Notes: generated by a model not told the origin, from the letters alone. A DNA stretch of 64,000 nucleotides from Nitrosomonas sp. JL21 (GCF_009833095.1 NZ_QRCB01000043.1:1-64000); one strand, 5' to 3'. Shown: positions 38,915-48,651, counted from the first letter of the stretch. Numbers and translations: made by a program.

Positions 38915-38967
38915 ATACCTGATTGATTTAGTCAACTATACAATACCTGATCGATTTGGTCAACTAA
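38915..38967 (-). promoter_or_regulatory. Two tandem type 1 IscR boxes
   Basis: Two near-identical 25-base elements, 38915-38939 and 38943-38967, share ATACCTGAT, GATTT and GTCAACTA at the same positions and match the known type 1 IscR pattern (ATA-x-YYGACT...AGTCAAC-TAT style). They lie 58 bases before the iscR start with 28-base periodicity. Confidence 0.7.
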
Positions 38968-39190
38968 TATATTTAATTTAACTATTGAGCGAGAATTTGA
39001 TAAATTGTTCTCCGGCAGGTAGTGATAATGAGTTAGTAGGCAATGATTTTTTCAAATGATTTATTGAATAAATTAATAATAGTGGATACTTGGTTAGATA
39101 TTCCAGTCTGTTCAAGAAAACAGATCACTAATCACTATCTTGTTGTTAGCAGTGCGGTGGGTATCAATCGATCGTTAGAAAAATCCTTAC

Positions 39191-39919
39191 ATGAGTATGA
39201 ATACTTCAGTTGTGACTCTGTCAGCGGTAAACCTTCGTCGTAATTATCAGTCTCATACAGTGGTGCGTCAGGTGAGTGTTCAATTAAAACGAGGCGAAGT
39301 GCTGGGACTACTCGGGCCCAATGGCGCAGGAAAAACGACCACGCTGCGGATGCTCGCTGGAAATCTCGCGCCGAGTGCCGGTAACATTGAGATATGTGGT
39401 ATTGATCTCTTTGAACAACCTCTGGCAGCCAAGGCGAATTTAGGTTATTTGCCAGAAATTCCACCGTTATATCCGGAAATGACAGTTGACGAGTATCTGC
39501 TTTTCGCTGCTCGCTTGCATCAAATCGACGACAAAGTAATCCACAGCGCAGTGGATAACACTAAGCAACAATGCGGTTTGCGGCAACGAGGTAAGCAGTT
39601 GATCGCAACTTTGTCGAAAGGATTTCAGCAGCGTGTAGGCATTGCCCAAGCCATTATTCATAGTCCGGCGGTGATTATCCTGGATGAACCGACAGTTGGA
39701 TTGGATCCCAATCAAATGCGCGAGATTCGTGAATTAATTGCCGAGCTCAGAACGTTCAGCAGCGTGATTCTATCGACTCATATCCTGTCGGAAGTGCAGA
39801 GTATCTGCGACCGTGTGCAGATTATGCACCGCGGAAGCGTAGTGCTTGACCAAACGCTAAATGAGTTGAAGCGACAACAATTTGATCTGGAAGCCATGTT
39901 CTCCCAGCTTACTCAATAA
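39191..39919 (+). CDS. ABC transporter ATPase, GldA-like
   Basis: The 242-residue ATPase has Walker A GPNGAGKTT, signature LSKGFQQRVG and Walker B VIILDEPTVGLDP. It is the ATPase of the following permease and auxiliary genes, an ABC-2-type system named after the gliding GldA/F/G set but widespread in non-gliding bacteria. The substrate is unknown. Confidence 0.88.
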   Translation: MSMNTSVVTLSAVNLRRNYQSHTVVRQVSVQLKRGEVLGLLGPNGAGKTTTLRMLAGNLAPSAGNIEICGIDLFEQPLAAKANLGYLPEIPPLYPEMTVDEYLLFAARLHQIDDKVIHSAVDNTKQQCGLRQRGKQLIATLSKGFQQRVGIAQAIIHSPAVIILDEPTVGLDPNQMREIRELIAELRTFSSVILSTHILSEVQSICDRVQIMHRGSVVLDQTLNELKRQQFDLEAMFSQLTQ

Positions 39920-39933
39920 ACAGGAATTTCGGC

Positions 39934-40677
39934 ATGATGACTGTGATCCTCCGCAAGGAATTGAAGATGCTATTCATCTCTCCCATTGCCTGGATATTAT
40001 TGACACTGAGCCAGCTCATTTTTACCTGGGCTTTTCTCGGGCGGCTGGATGCATTTTTGGAGATTCAGCCGCAATTGCTGCAACTTGCCAATCCGCCTGG
40101 AGCTACCGAAGTGATTGTTTCCCCGCTGTTTGCATTGGCTGCCATTGTATTGCTGATGATTACCCCAATTTTAGCCATGCGATTATTGGCCGAGGAGCGA
40201 CGCCAACATACGCTGCAATTATTACTGTCAGCCCCAGTTTCCATTACCGATATCGTCATTGGAAAATTTCTGGGGCTGTTGCTTTTCTTTTTAATCATCA
40301 TTGTTTCAATGATCGTATTGTGTTTGTCGTTGCTTTTGGGCGGCACATTGGATTTTGGCCTTCTGGCGAGCAATGTCCTGGGTCTGATGTTGATTGCCGC
40401 ATGCTTTGCTGCAATAGGGCTTTATCTTTCAAGTTTGACAGCCCAGCCGGTAGTGGCTGCGTTGGGGGCGTTAGGTGTGCTATTGAGTTTCTGGATCATA
40501 GATTTTGCCGCGGATGAAACTCAAGCCTGGCTTCATCATATTTCTTTGTTGAAGCATTTTGAGCGTTTCAATCAAGGATTGATTGACACTTTCAGTATCG
40601 CTTACTTTATTTTATTGATGACGGCATGTTTGGCGTTCACGATTCATCGTTTGAATGCCGAGCGTTTACCTCACTAA
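39934..40677 (+). CDS. ABC-2 permease, GldF-like
   Basis: The 247-residue protein has six membrane helices and opens with VILRKELKMLFISPIAWILL, typical for GldF-type ABC-2 permeases. It follows the ATPase after 14 bases. Confidence 0.85.
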   Translation: MMTVILRKELKMLFISPIAWILLTLSQLIFTWAFLGRLDAFLEIQPQLLQLANPPGATEVIVSPLFALAAIVLLMITPILAMRLLAEERRQHTLQLLLSAPVSITDIVIGKFLGLLLFFLIIIVSMIVLCLSLLLGGTLDFGLLASNVLGLMLIAACFAAIGLYLSSLTAQPVVAALGALGVLLSFWIIDFAADETQAWLHHISLLKHFERFNQGLIDTFSIAYFILLMTACLAFTIHRLNAERLPH

Positions 40678-40692
40678 ACGATGGTTTGAGCA

Positions 40693-42057
40693 ATGCATAT
40701 TTTCAACAGACCATCGCGATCTCTTGATCGGCTGCACAGTCATCTTTTTGTTGTGTTGCTGATTGCTCTGATTTTTCTGTTGGGCTATCTAGCTGCACAA
40801 GTTCGATTTCAATGGGATGTCAGTCAGAATGGACGCAATAGTCTCAGCGAAGCCAGCTTATCAATACTCCAAAGTCTGCAAGGGCCTGTTCACGTCACTG
40901 TATATGCTACTCAGAAAGACGCTCAATTCGGTGATATTCGGGAGATCATCCGTGATTTCATCGCGCTGTATCAACGCGCCAAACCCGATATATCAGTAGC
41001 ATTCATTGATCCCACTGAGCAGCCCGCCCTCACCCAGGAAGCAGGTGTGCAAATGAACGGAGAAATGGTCATCACGTTCAATCAGAAGCGTGAGTATCTG
41101 ACGGTCATCAATGAGCAAGTGTTCTCAAATGTCCTGATGCGGTTGGCCCGTGCGGAAGAAAAACAAATTGTTGCGCTGCAAGGCCATGGCGAGCGTAAAC
41201 TGGATGGGCATGCGAATTTCGATGTGGGAGAATTCGGTAAGCAATTGCGCACCAATGGATTTCGTATCCAATCTTTGAATTTTTCCGTTGCAGAGGATGT
41301 CCCGGCGAAGACAGCCGTGTTGATGATCGCGTCTCCCCAAGTCGACCTGTTGCCTGGGGAAGTCGATAAAATCATCGATTTTGTCGACCGAGGCGGCAAT
41401 TTGCTATGGTTAGTCGACCAGGAATCATTGCGCGGTCTATTGCCGTTGACAGAGAAATTACGACTCACTTTGACACCCGGCGTCGTGGTCGATCCTCAGG
41501 CAAAACAACTCAAGGCGCCGCTGACCTTTGCCCTTGGCGCGAGTTATGGACAGCACCCAATTACCGATGGTTTTGACTATATGACCGTATTTCCATTTGC
41601 GCGCCAGATCACCATCAATGAAAATGCCGAATGGCGCAGTGTGGCACTGGTTGAGGCGGCGCAGCAAGGTTGGGTTGAGACCAGTGATCTGGATGGCGAT
41701 ATTGCTTTTGATCCAACCATGGATGTGACTGGTCCAGTCAACATTGCAGTCGCATTGACACGCACGGTTCAGGACCGTGAGCAACGCATTGTTGTGGTCG
41801 GGAGCGGGCATTTTCTGGCCAACACCTATTTGGGAAACGGTAGTAACTTGGATTTTGGTATGAATCTGATCAATTGGTTGGCAGGTGATGAGGAATTAAT
41901 GGTGATTCAACCGCGCTCAACGCGCGATAACAATTTGGTTTTCACTGAGTTTGAGCTGGCCCTGGTGGTCATCGTTTTCATGATCGTCCTTCCTTTGATT
42001 TTCCTGTCCAGCGGAGTAGCCATTTGGTTGCAGCGCAGAAGAGGCCATAAGTTATGA
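40693..42057 (+). CDS. GldG-like ABC auxiliary protein
   Basis: The 454-residue protein has an N-terminal and a C-terminal membrane helix enclosing a large periplasmic domain of the ABC_transp_aux family (FVDRGGNLLWLVDQES). In known sets this subunit joins the permease. It overlaps the DUF4340 gene by 4 bases (ATGA). Confidence 0.85.
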   Translation: MHIFNRPSRSLDRLHSHLFVVLLIALIFLLGYLAAQVRFQWDVSQNGRNSLSEASLSILQSLQGPVHVTVYATQKDAQFGDIREIIRDFIALYQRAKPDISVAFIDPTEQPALTQEAGVQMNGEMVITFNQKREYLTVINEQVFSNVLMRLARAEEKQIVALQGHGERKLDGHANFDVGEFGKQLRTNGFRIQSLNFSVAEDVPAKTAVLMIASPQVDLLPGEVDKIIDFVDRGGNLLWLVDQESLRGLLPLTEKLRLTLTPGVVVDPQAKQLKAPLTFALGASYGQHPITDGFDYMTVFPFARQITINENAEWRSVALVEAAQQGWVETSDLDGDIAFDPTMDVTGPVNIAVALTRTVQDREQRIVVVGSGHFLANTYLGNGSNLDFGMNLINWLAGDEELMVIQPRSTRDNNLVFTEFELALVVIVFMIVLPLIFLSSGVAIWLQRRRGHKL

Positions 42058-42896
42058 CCCATCATGCACGCCTCAATGTGATCATGCTAGCCACCATCAT
42101 CGTTGCGTTGATCTTCTTATATTTCAAGCCCTACGACGAGCAGGCTCAGGAATATTCTATTTCAGCGCTTTCCAGTGACGCTGTGCGGAACATGCGCATC
42201 GTCAAGCAACATGATGACATCATGCTCTCGAAAACGAGCGGCCACTGGCACATAGTCCAACCTATTCAAGCACGAGCTGATGAAAAAAGAATTTCAGAAA
42301 TGATGCAGTTTCATGGGGCAAAAGCCCGACAGCGGTTCCCATTGGAGAATCTGGAACGTTTTGGGTTGGATCGACCATATGTAAAATTGTATCTCGATGA
42401 TCACTATTTCGGCTTTGGAAGCTATGTGCCCATCACCAATCAGCAATATGTCGCAAACGATGAGTATGTCTATGTGATCTCTCCACGCTACGGGCTTGTA
42501 TTTCCTGCCGATGCGATGGATTTGGTGAGCAGGCAATTGCTGGAGCCCGAGGAGATTCCAGTGAAGTTCGAATCGGATCAATTTGTCGTTGAATTTCAGC
42601 AGCCGCGGTGGCATGTCAAAAGTCAACGATCCGGCCAGCCGCCTGATGAGCAAGTGCTCAAACAATGGGTGACGTCCTGGCACACAGCTCGGACAGAGAA
42701 GATTCTGCTCGCCTCTGGCATGGAGGCTGGTTTTGTAGATTTGGGGCGCATCAATATCAGCTTACTCAATAATGAAAACATCGCACTGAACATTCTGCAC
42801 AGCGCAGATCAGATTGTGTTTGTGCGGTTGAACGAAAAGATCGGCTATGCTTTTCCCCAGGAAGTCGGGCAACGACTGCTGACCCCATGGCCTTGA
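42054..42896 (+). CDS. DUF4340 protein
   Basis: The 280-residue protein has one N-terminal membrane anchor (about 8-24) and a periplasmic DUF4340 domain (DDIMLSKTSGHWHIVQPI; later RTEKILLASG). It is routinely encoded after GldG-like genes and is probably a component of the same complex, of unknown function. Confidence 0.8.
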   Translation: MTHHARLNVIMLATIIVALIFLYFKPYDEQAQEYSISALSSDAVRNMRIVKQHDDIMLSKTSGHWHIVQPIQARADEKRISEMMQFHGAKARQRFPLENLERFGLDRPYVKLYLDDHYFGFGSYVPITNQQYVANDEYVYVISPRYGLVFPADAMDLVSRQLLEPEEIPVKFESDQFVVEFQQPRWHVKSQRSGQPPDEQVLKQWVTSWHTARTEKILLASGMEAGFVDLGRINISLLNNENIALNILHSADQIVFVRLNEKIGYAFPQEVGQRLLTPWP

Positions 42897-42923
42897 TGTC
42901 ATTTCTTTCCGCTGATACTACCT

Positions 42924-43754
42924 ATGCCCGAATTACCTGAAGTAGAAACCATACGATCAGGTATCGCGCCGCATCTGGTTGGTCAGACGATTACGTACGT
43001 CATTGTTCGAAATCCTCACTTACGTTGGCCGATTCCCAGTGATCTGCCGCAACTTTTGCCCGGATTGACCATCACGGCAGTGACGAGGCGGGCGAAGTTC
43101 TTGTTGCTGGATTGCGATGTCGGTACATTGATCATTCATTTGGGAATGTCGGGCAGTCTGCGCTTGCTCCATCCAATTTCAGGGTTTTCTGCATCGGCAC
43201 CTCAGAAACATGACCATTTCGATGTGATCTTCAATGAACAGATCATATTGAGATTGCGAGATCCGCGCCGCTTTGGCGCAGTGCTGTGGCATTGCGGGGA
43301 TATTGCTCAGCATCGCTTGTTTTCATACTTGGGACCCGAGCCGCTGACGGATGACTTCAATGCACGGCGGCTGTATGACAAAACCCGAGGGAGCCGGATC
43401 AGTATCAAGCAAACGTTGATGAATAACCGGATTGTTGTCGGCGTCGGGAATATCTATGCTAATGAAGCTTTATTTCATGCGAAGATTAACCCTACGACCG
43501 CGGCTGGAAAAATTGGCATGATGCGTTATCAAGTGTTGGTTCAGGCGATTAAGTCGATTCTGCAGAGAGCCATTGAAACTGGAGGAAGCAGCTTGCGTGA
43601 TTTTGTAAATTGTGAGGGTGATCCGGGGTATTTTCAGCAGCACTATGCGGTGTATGGACGGGGAGGTGATTCTTGCAGGCAATGCCAGGACATCATTCAG
43701 CATATCCGGCAGAACCAACGATCCAGTTTTTATTGTCCTCGCTGCCAGCGTTAG
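42924..43754 (+). CDS. mutM: Formamidopyrimidine-DNA glycosylase
   Basis: MutM removes 8-oxoguanine. The 276-residue protein opens [10 protein letters not shown] with the catalytic Pro after Met removal and Glu next to it, and ends with a zinc finger CRQCQDII...FYCPRCQR. Confidence 0.96.
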   Translation: MPELPEVETIRSGIAPHLVGQTITYVIVRNPHLRWPIPSDLPQLLPGLTITAVTRRAKFLLLDCDVGTLIIHLGMSGSLRLLHPISGFSASAPQKHDHFDVIFNEQIILRLRDPRRFGAVLWHCGDIAQHRLFSYLGPEPLTDDFNARRLYDKTRGSRISIKQTLMNNRIVVGVGNIYANEALFHAKINPTTAAGKIGMMRYQVLVQAIKSILQRAIETGGSSLRDFVNCEGDPGYFQQHYAVYGRGGDSCRQCQDIIQHIRQNQRSSFYCPRCQR

Positions 43755-43852
43755 CGGAATCGGCCGATGAGGCGAGCTTTTTTCTGAGCGCAGGTTTTGC
43801 AGCTCAATACAATGAAGCTGGTCAAATTTCAATCAACGATGAGTAAGAGTAG

Positions 43853-44671
43853 ATGAATATTGTATTTATTGGCGGTGGCAACATGGCTACAGCGATGATC
43901 AGTGGGATGTTGCAACAGGGGTATGCGGCTGATCAGCTTCGCGTGGTTGAAATTGATGAAAAGCAATGTGGGAAACTCAGACAAGCCTGGGGTATCCGGG
44001 CATCGACCGATATGGGTGAGGGGATCGAAGGAAGCGATGTCATCGTTTTGGCCGTCAAGCCGCAACAGCTATTTGAGTTGACAAGAAAGCTAGTGCCATT
44101 GCTGGATGGACAATTGATCGTATCGATTGCGGCGGGAATCCGCGCAGAGGATCTCGCACGCTGGCTGAATGGTTACCGGCGCGTGATCCGTGCGATGCCC
44201 AATACTCCTTCTCTGGTGCGCTCAGGCGTCGCGGGACTGTATGCAATGCCCGAGGTCAGCGAGAACGATAAGAAAAACGCTGAATCCATTCTTTCTGCTG
44301 TCGGGTCGATATTATGGGTAGATGACGAGGACATGCTGCACGCGGTGACGGCCATTTCCGGCAGTGGCCCGGCCTACGTGTTTTATTTTATTGAATCAAT
44401 GCAACAAGCGGGGATAGAATTAGGGCTTTCCATTGATCAAGCTCAGCAGCTTAGTTTGTTGACGTTCATGGGGGCAAGCAAGCTAGCTAGCCTTAATGAT
44501 GAAGATGCGGCGATTTTGCGTGATCGAGTCACGTCAAAAGGTGGCACCACTGAACAAGCGATTCTGACGATGGAAAGAAATGATGTGAAAGCTAAGATCA
44601 TATCGGCCATTCATGCTGCAAATCAACGCTCACGTGAGATGAGCAATGAATACAGTAAACCCCAGGTCTAG
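43853..44671 (+). CDS. proC: Pyrroline-5-carboxylate reductase
   Basis: ProC makes proline from pyrroline carboxylate with NAD(P)H. The 272-residue protein has the Rossmann start IVFIGGGNMATAMISGM and the signature SGSGPAYVFYFIE and VTSKGGTTEQAI. It is followed by yggT, as in many proteobacteria. Confidence 0.96.
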   Translation: MNIVFIGGGNMATAMISGMLQQGYAADQLRVVEIDEKQCGKLRQAWGIRASTDMGEGIEGSDVIVLAVKPQQLFELTRKLVPLLDGQLIVSIAAGIRAEDLARWLNGYRRVIRAMPNTPSLVRSGVAGLYAMPEVSENDKKNAESILSAVGSILWVDDEDMLHAVTAISGSGPAYVFYFIESMQQAGIELGLSIDQAQQLSLLTFMGASKLASLNDEDAAILRDRVTSKGGTTEQAILTMERNDVKAKIISAIHAANQRSREMSNEYSKPQV

Positions 44672-44722
44672 AGAAATCAGTGAGCAATTCATTTATTCAT
44701 CCTCGTTTTCGGGAAAATTGTT

Positions 44723-45298
44723 ATGTCCAATCAGATTCTGATTTTTCTTCTTGACACCCTACTCGGCTTATTCTCCCTAGCCTTGTTATTACGTTTCTAT
44801 TTTCAATTGCTGCGCGTGCCTTTTTACAATCCCATCTCTCAATTCTTGATTGCAGTCACCGATTTCATCGTGCGCCCAACCCGGCGCCTCATTCCCGGCT
44901 GGGGAGGAATCGATTTGTCGACGCTGATCTTAGCCTGGTTACTGGAGTGTGCGATTGTAACCAGCGTTTATCTGGTGCAGGGATATAGCTTTGAATCCAA
45001 TATCATCGCAGCGATTGGCGTGATGGGTTTATTGGGTATTGTTGAGATTATCAAGACGACGCTCTATATCATTTTGGTCATGATCATCATGCAGGCTATT
45101 TTATCGTGGGTGAATCCGCATAGCCCAATGGCGCCGTTACTCGACAATTTTACCCGTCCTTTCCTGGATATTTTTCGCAAGCGGATCCCACCCATTGCCA
45201 ATGTCGATCTATCGCCCTTATTTGTGTTGATCATCATCCAGTTATTACTGATGGTCGTAGCCGGGGTTTATCTGGAAATCACTGCAATACTTCGTTGA
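44723..45298 (+). CDS. YggT-family membrane protein
   Basis: The 191-residue protein contains two YGGT repeats, each with LLRFYFQLLRVPFYNP-like and ILSWVNPHSPMAP segments, and about four membrane helices. The family has a poorly known role in cell envelope and osmotic functions. It overlaps the DUF167 gene or ends just before it. Confidence 0.88.
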   Translation: MSNQILIFLLDTLLGLFSLALLLRFYFQLLRVPFYNPISQFLIAVTDFIVRPTRRLIPGWGGIDLSTLILAWLLECAIVTSVYLVQGYSFESNIIAAIGVMGLLGIVEIIKTTLYIILVMIIMQAILSWVNPHSPMAPLLDNFTRPFLDIFRKRIPPIANVDLSPLFVLIIIQLLLMVVAGVYLEITAILR

Positions 45299-45306
45299 TT
45301 ATAAAA

Positions 45307-45621
45307 ATGAATGCCGTGAACTGGTATCGTTACGATGAAGCCAACCATCTTGTGATTCATGTGCATATTCAGGCAGGTGCAAAACAAACTGCAGCCGACG
45401 GGTTGCACGGTAATGCGCTGAAAATACGGCTTGCTGCGATGCCGGTCAATGGCAAAGCCAATGCCTTACTGGTGAGATTTCTGGCTCAGCAGTTTGCGGT
45501 GCCGATCAGTCGGATTGATATTAAGCGTGGCGATAAATCCAGAGACAAAGTCATTGTCATTCATCAAACTGATTTAGATCCTCAGAGACTGTTGGACGAT
45601 GATAGGATTAGCTCGGTTTAA
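45307..45621 (+). CDS. DUF167 (YggU) protein
   Basis: The 104-residue protein carries the DUF167 pattern VHIQAGAKQTAADGLHGNAL and AMPVNGKANALLVRFLA. A TTG at 45295 overlapping the yggT stop is an alternative start. The function is unknown; it habitually follows yggT. Confidence 0.85.
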   Translation: MNAVNWYRYDEANHLVIHVHIQAGAKQTAADGLHGNALKIRLAAMPVNGKANALLVRFLAQQFAVPISRIDIKRGDKSRDKVIVIHQTDLDPQRLLDDDRISSV

Positions 45622-45642
45622 ATCTTAAGAAGGATAGGCACG

Positions 45643-46089
45643 ATGGATTTAATATTGTGGCGTCATGCGGAAGCCGAAGATGGCTTTCCCGATTCAGCGC
45701 GTAACCTCACTAAGAAGGGCATCGATCAAGCACGGCGCATGGCTGATTGGCTCAGATCTGAAATGCCCGATGATGCACTGATGCTTGTCAGTCCTACTCA
45801 TCGTACTCAGCAGACTGCAAAAGCGCTGAGAACCGATTTCATAACCAAGGATGAAATCGGGCCGGGAGCCAGTGTCAGGAGTATTCTCGACACGGTTGAC
45901 TGGCCGAATGCTTCTGGCACTGTCATTGTGGTAGGTCATCAACCAACGCTGGGGGAAGTTGTGAAGGAATTGATCCCAGTTATCCCGTCCGGATTGCGAA
46001 TGAAGAAAGGTTCTGTATGGTGGATCCGATGCGAAGAAGAGGATGCTGAGCCGGTTCTGCGTGTCGTTAAGTACCCGGACATGGTGTAA
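45643..46089 (+). CDS. sixA: Phosphohistidine phosphatase SixA
   Basis: The 148-residue protein opens LILWRHAEAED, the RHG phosphohistidine motif with His8, and has VVGHQPTLGEV near residue 105. SixA removes phosphate from phosphohistidine in proteins such as PTS or histidine phosphotransfer partners. Confidence 0.88.
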   Translation: MDLILWRHAEAEDGFPDSARNLTKKGIDQARRMADWLRSEMPDDALMLVSPTHRTQQTAKALRTDFITKDEIGPGASVRSILDTVDWPNASGTVIVVGHQPTLGEVVKELIPVIPSGLRMKKGSVWWIRCEEEDAEPVLRVVKYPDMV

Positions 46090-46112
46090 CCCGATCAACC
46101 CGTGTTTGTTTA

Positions 46113-46730
46113 ATGAGTCATGCGATTAAAGCTGGTATGTCCCGATTGATCTTATTCAACAAACCCTATGGAGTGATTTGTCAATTTACACCGGAAGGTG
46201 GTCATCGGTCATTGAAAGACTTTATTTCTATGCCGGGTTTCTATCCAGCGGGTAGATTGGATACCGATAGCGAAGGTTTGGTGCTATTGACCGACGATGG
46301 CAAATTGCAAAATAAAATCAGTGCCCCGGAATTCAAGCTTCCCAAGACGTATTGGGTGCAGGTTGAAGGCATACCGGATGAGGCAGCGTTGAACATGTTG
46401 CGTCAGGGTGTGAGGATTAGGGATTATAGAACTCTTCCGGCTCGAATTGATCCAATGGTCGAGCCCTTTTATCTAGGGTCGCGGACTCCACCAATTCGTT
46501 ATCGTAAAAACATTCCTACTTCCTGGATCTGTATGATTCTGAATGAAGGCAAGAACCGGCAAATAAGGCGCATGACAGCAGCGATCATGTTTCCTACCTT
46601 GCGTTTGATTCGGTACGCGATCGGTCCTTATACGATACAAGGGATTTCTCCGGGAGAATGGCGTGTAGTGGATGAGCTGTTTCCGATAGATAAGATTCGT
46701 CTGAACGACAGGAACAAATTGGCTAAATAA
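46113..46730 (+). CDS. rluE: 23S rRNA pseudouridine synthase RluE-type
   Basis: The 205-residue protein has LILFNKPYGVICQFTP, the catalytic motif GRLDTDSEGLVLLTDDG and NEGKNRQIRRM, as in RluE, which makes pseudouridine 2457 of 23S rRNA. An in-frame ATG at 46137 is an alternative start. Confidence 0.88.
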   Translation: MSHAIKAGMSRLILFNKPYGVICQFTPEGGHRSLKDFISMPGFYPAGRLDTDSEGLVLLTDDGKLQNKISAPEFKLPKTYWVQVEGIPDEAALNMLRQGVRIRDYRTLPARIDPMVEPFYLGSRTPPIRYRKNIPTSWICMILNEGKNRQIRRMTAAIMFPTLRLIRYAIGPYTIQGISPGEWRVVDELFPIDKIRLNDRNKLAK

Positions 46731-46910
46731 GTGCTATAAAAAATGTTTTATTTTTTTCATATTCCATTTTGGAAGGCATTATCATAGAATGAAAAAATAA
46801 AATAAGATCAGATGAAGAAAAGTGCAAATAACTGTTTTATGGGCTGTAAAGCGACAGCCATAAAGCTGGTTAAGAAGGAGTAGGGAAGTTAGTCGGTGTT
46901 TTGTCTCAAT

Positions 46911-46930
46911 AATCTACATAAGTAGATTTT
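46911..46930 (+). promoter_or_regulatory. Leader hairpin ahead of the desaturase gene
   Basis: AATCTAC (46911-46917) and GTAGATT (46922-46928) form a 7-bp hairpin with a 4-base loop just before the ribosome-binding site AAAAGGA. A second imperfect hairpin (TTTATGGGCTGT/ACAGCCATAAA, about 46833-46861) lies upstream. It may be a weak terminator or a temperature-sensitive leader (inference). Confidence 0.35.
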
Positions 46931-46948
46931 TAAAAGGAATGTAATTAA

Positions 46949-48139
46949 ATGATTCTTGATTTATTAAATTTGATCTCTGGTGTAATTGACATGCCGTGGT
47001 GGGGGTATGTCGTTACTACATTGATTCTAACGCATATCACCATTGCGTCTATTACCATTTACCTTCATCGCCATTCAGCGCACAGAGCGCTGGAATTGCA
47101 TCCGATACCCAGTCATTTTTTTCGTTTTTGGCTGTGGTTGACGACTGGCATGGTGACGAAACAATGGACAGCCGTTCATCGCAAGCACCATGCAAAATGT
47201 GAAACCCAGGATGATCCTCACAGTCCGGTTATTTTTGGTATCAAAAAAGTGCTTCTTGAAGGCTCGGAACTTTACCGGAAAGAAGCAAAGAATCCAGAGA
47301 CCTTGAAGAGGTATGGCTATGGAACGCCAGAGGACTGGATGGAGCGTAATATTTACAGCAAGCATAGTGCCAAGGGTGTGGCTTTGATGCTGATCATTAA
47401 TGTCATACTGTTCGGTCCGATTGGGATTACGATGTGGGCGGTACAGATGATGTGGGCGCCGGTTTTCGCTGCGGGTATTATCAATGGAGCCGGTCACTAT
47501 TGGGGATATCGCAATTTCCAGGCGGAAGATGCAAGCCGCAATGTCCTGCCGTGGGGGATTTTGATCGGTGGGGAAGAGCTTCATAATAATCATCATGCTT
47601 ATGCTACATCCGCACGGTTGTCGAACAAGTGGTATGAATTCGATATTGGCTGGTTGTATATTCGCCTTCTGGAAATGATGGGATTGGCGACGGTCAAGAA
47701 AACCGCACCAAAACTGCGTATTGAAAAAGGTAAAACGCAATGTGATTTAGATACGCTGCAGGCGGTGATTTCTCATCGTTATGAAGTGCTGGCTAAATAC
47801 ACTAAATCGCTCAAAGAGACTTTTGCAAAAGAAATGGTACATTTGAAGGAAGCCGCCATTCAATACAATATTGATAAGCCTACCTTGAGACGGTGGATTC
47901 TGGCTGATTCAAAAACTCTGCAAGAGCATGAACGTGAGAAGCTCAGTCAAGTGTTAAGCAACGCAAAAACATTGGATAAGGTTTATACCATGCGTGATGA
48001 GCTAGCTGAAATTTGGCAGCGCTCCACCGCTTCAACGGATGAACTCGTAAAACAACTGGAGGATTGGTGCCGTCGAGCAGAAGAAAGCGGTATCGAAGTA
48101 TTAAGAACGTTCTCACAGCGGTTGCGTTGTTATGCTTAA
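46949..48139 (+). CDS. Membrane acyl-lipid desaturase, DesA type, with a C-terminal extension
   Basis: The 396-residue enzyme introduces a double bond into membrane acyl chains. It has the three histidine boxes HRHSAHR, HRKHH and HNNHH, with about four membrane helices, and matches the DesA type of Pseudomonas. The last 130 residues form a charged helical tail ending in DELAEIWQ, WCRRAEESGIEVLRTF and QRLRCY, which look like the C-terminus of ISL3-type transposases. Pseudomonas DesA appears to share the tail, so it is a family trait, not a local fusion. A bidirectional terminator follows. Confidence 0.88.
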   Translation: MILDLLNLISGVIDMPWWGYVVTTLILTHITIASITIYLHRHSAHRALELHPIPSHFFRFWLWLTTGMVTKQWTAVHRKHHAKCETQDDPHSPVIFGIKKVLLEGSELYRKEAKNPETLKRYGYGTPEDWMERNIYSKHSAKGVALMLIINVILFGPIGITMWAVQMMWAPVFAAGIINGAGHYWGYRNFQAEDASRNVLPWGILIGGEELHNNHHAYATSARLSNKWYEFDIGWLYIRLLEMMGLATVKKTAPKLRIEKGKTQCDLDTLQAVISHRYEVLAKYTKSLKETFAKEMVHLKEAAIQYNIDKPTLRRWILADSKTLQEHEREKLSQVLSNAKTLDKVYTMRDELAEIWQRSTASTDELVKQLEDWCRRAEESGIEVLRTFSQRLRCYA

Positions 48140-48171
48140 TTAACGTTAGGCGCGCAATCAATATTTGAGTA

Positions 48172-48212
48172 CAAAAAAAAGAAACCCGCAAATGAGCGGG
48201 TTTCTTTTTCTT
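48172..48212. terminator. Bidirectional terminator between the desaturase and rpmG
   Basis: GAAACCCGC (48181-48189) and GCGGGTTTC (48196-48204) form a perfect 9-bp stem with a 6-base loop, flanked by A8 before and TTTTTC after. It can end both the desaturase and the rpmB-rpmG transcripts. Confidence 0.9.
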
Positions 48213-48224
48213 TGTTTCTGGTGT

Positions 48225-48380
48225 TTATTTTAGCTTGGTTTCTTTGTACATGACGTGTTTTCTAATTACAGGATCGAATTTCTTCAGTTCCATTTTTTCT
48301 GGCTTTGCGCGCTTGTTCTTGGTGGTAGTATAAAAGTGTCCGGTTCCCGCTGAAGATTCAAGCTTTACTTTTTCACGCAT
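48225..48380 (-). CDS. rpmG: 50S ribosomal protein L33
   Basis: The 51-residue protein reads [20 protein letters not shown] at the start and ends [11 protein letters not shown], a standard L33 without the four zinc cysteines. It follows rpmB on the minus strand, the usual rpmB-rpmG pair. Confidence 0.93.
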   Translation of the reverse strand: MREKVKLESSAGTGHFYTTTKNKRAKPEKMELKKFDPVIRKHVMYKETKLK

Positions 48381-48414
48381 AATGGCGATTCCTTATTTCA
48401 TTGGATCAAATGAA

Positions 48415-48651
48415 TCAAATTTTTTGGCCTTGCGAGCGTAATTTAGCCAGCACCGCATCAATGCCATTTTTGTCAATTGTGCGTAAAGCCGCATTCGACA
48501 ACCGTAAATTTATCCACCGATTTTCACTTTCGATCCAAAACTTACGCTGTTGCAGATTGGGTAGAAAGCGCCGTTTGGTTTTATTGTTTGCATGAGAAAC
48601 ATTATGGCCTGACATCGGTTTCTTGCCGGTGATTTGACATACTCGCGCCAT
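48415..48651 (-). CDS. rpmB: 50S ribosomal protein L28
   Basis: The start at 48651 gives [20 protein letters not shown], the standard L28 opening, and 78 residues. An upstream in-frame ATG at 48684 is not needed. It pairs with rpmG. Bases 48685-48962 upstream contain nothing I recognise beyond the leader. Confidence 0.95.
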   Translation of the reverse strand: MARVCQITGKKPMSGHNVSHANNKTKRRFLPNLQQRKFWIESENRWINLRLSNAALRTIDKNGIDAVLAKLRSQGQKI

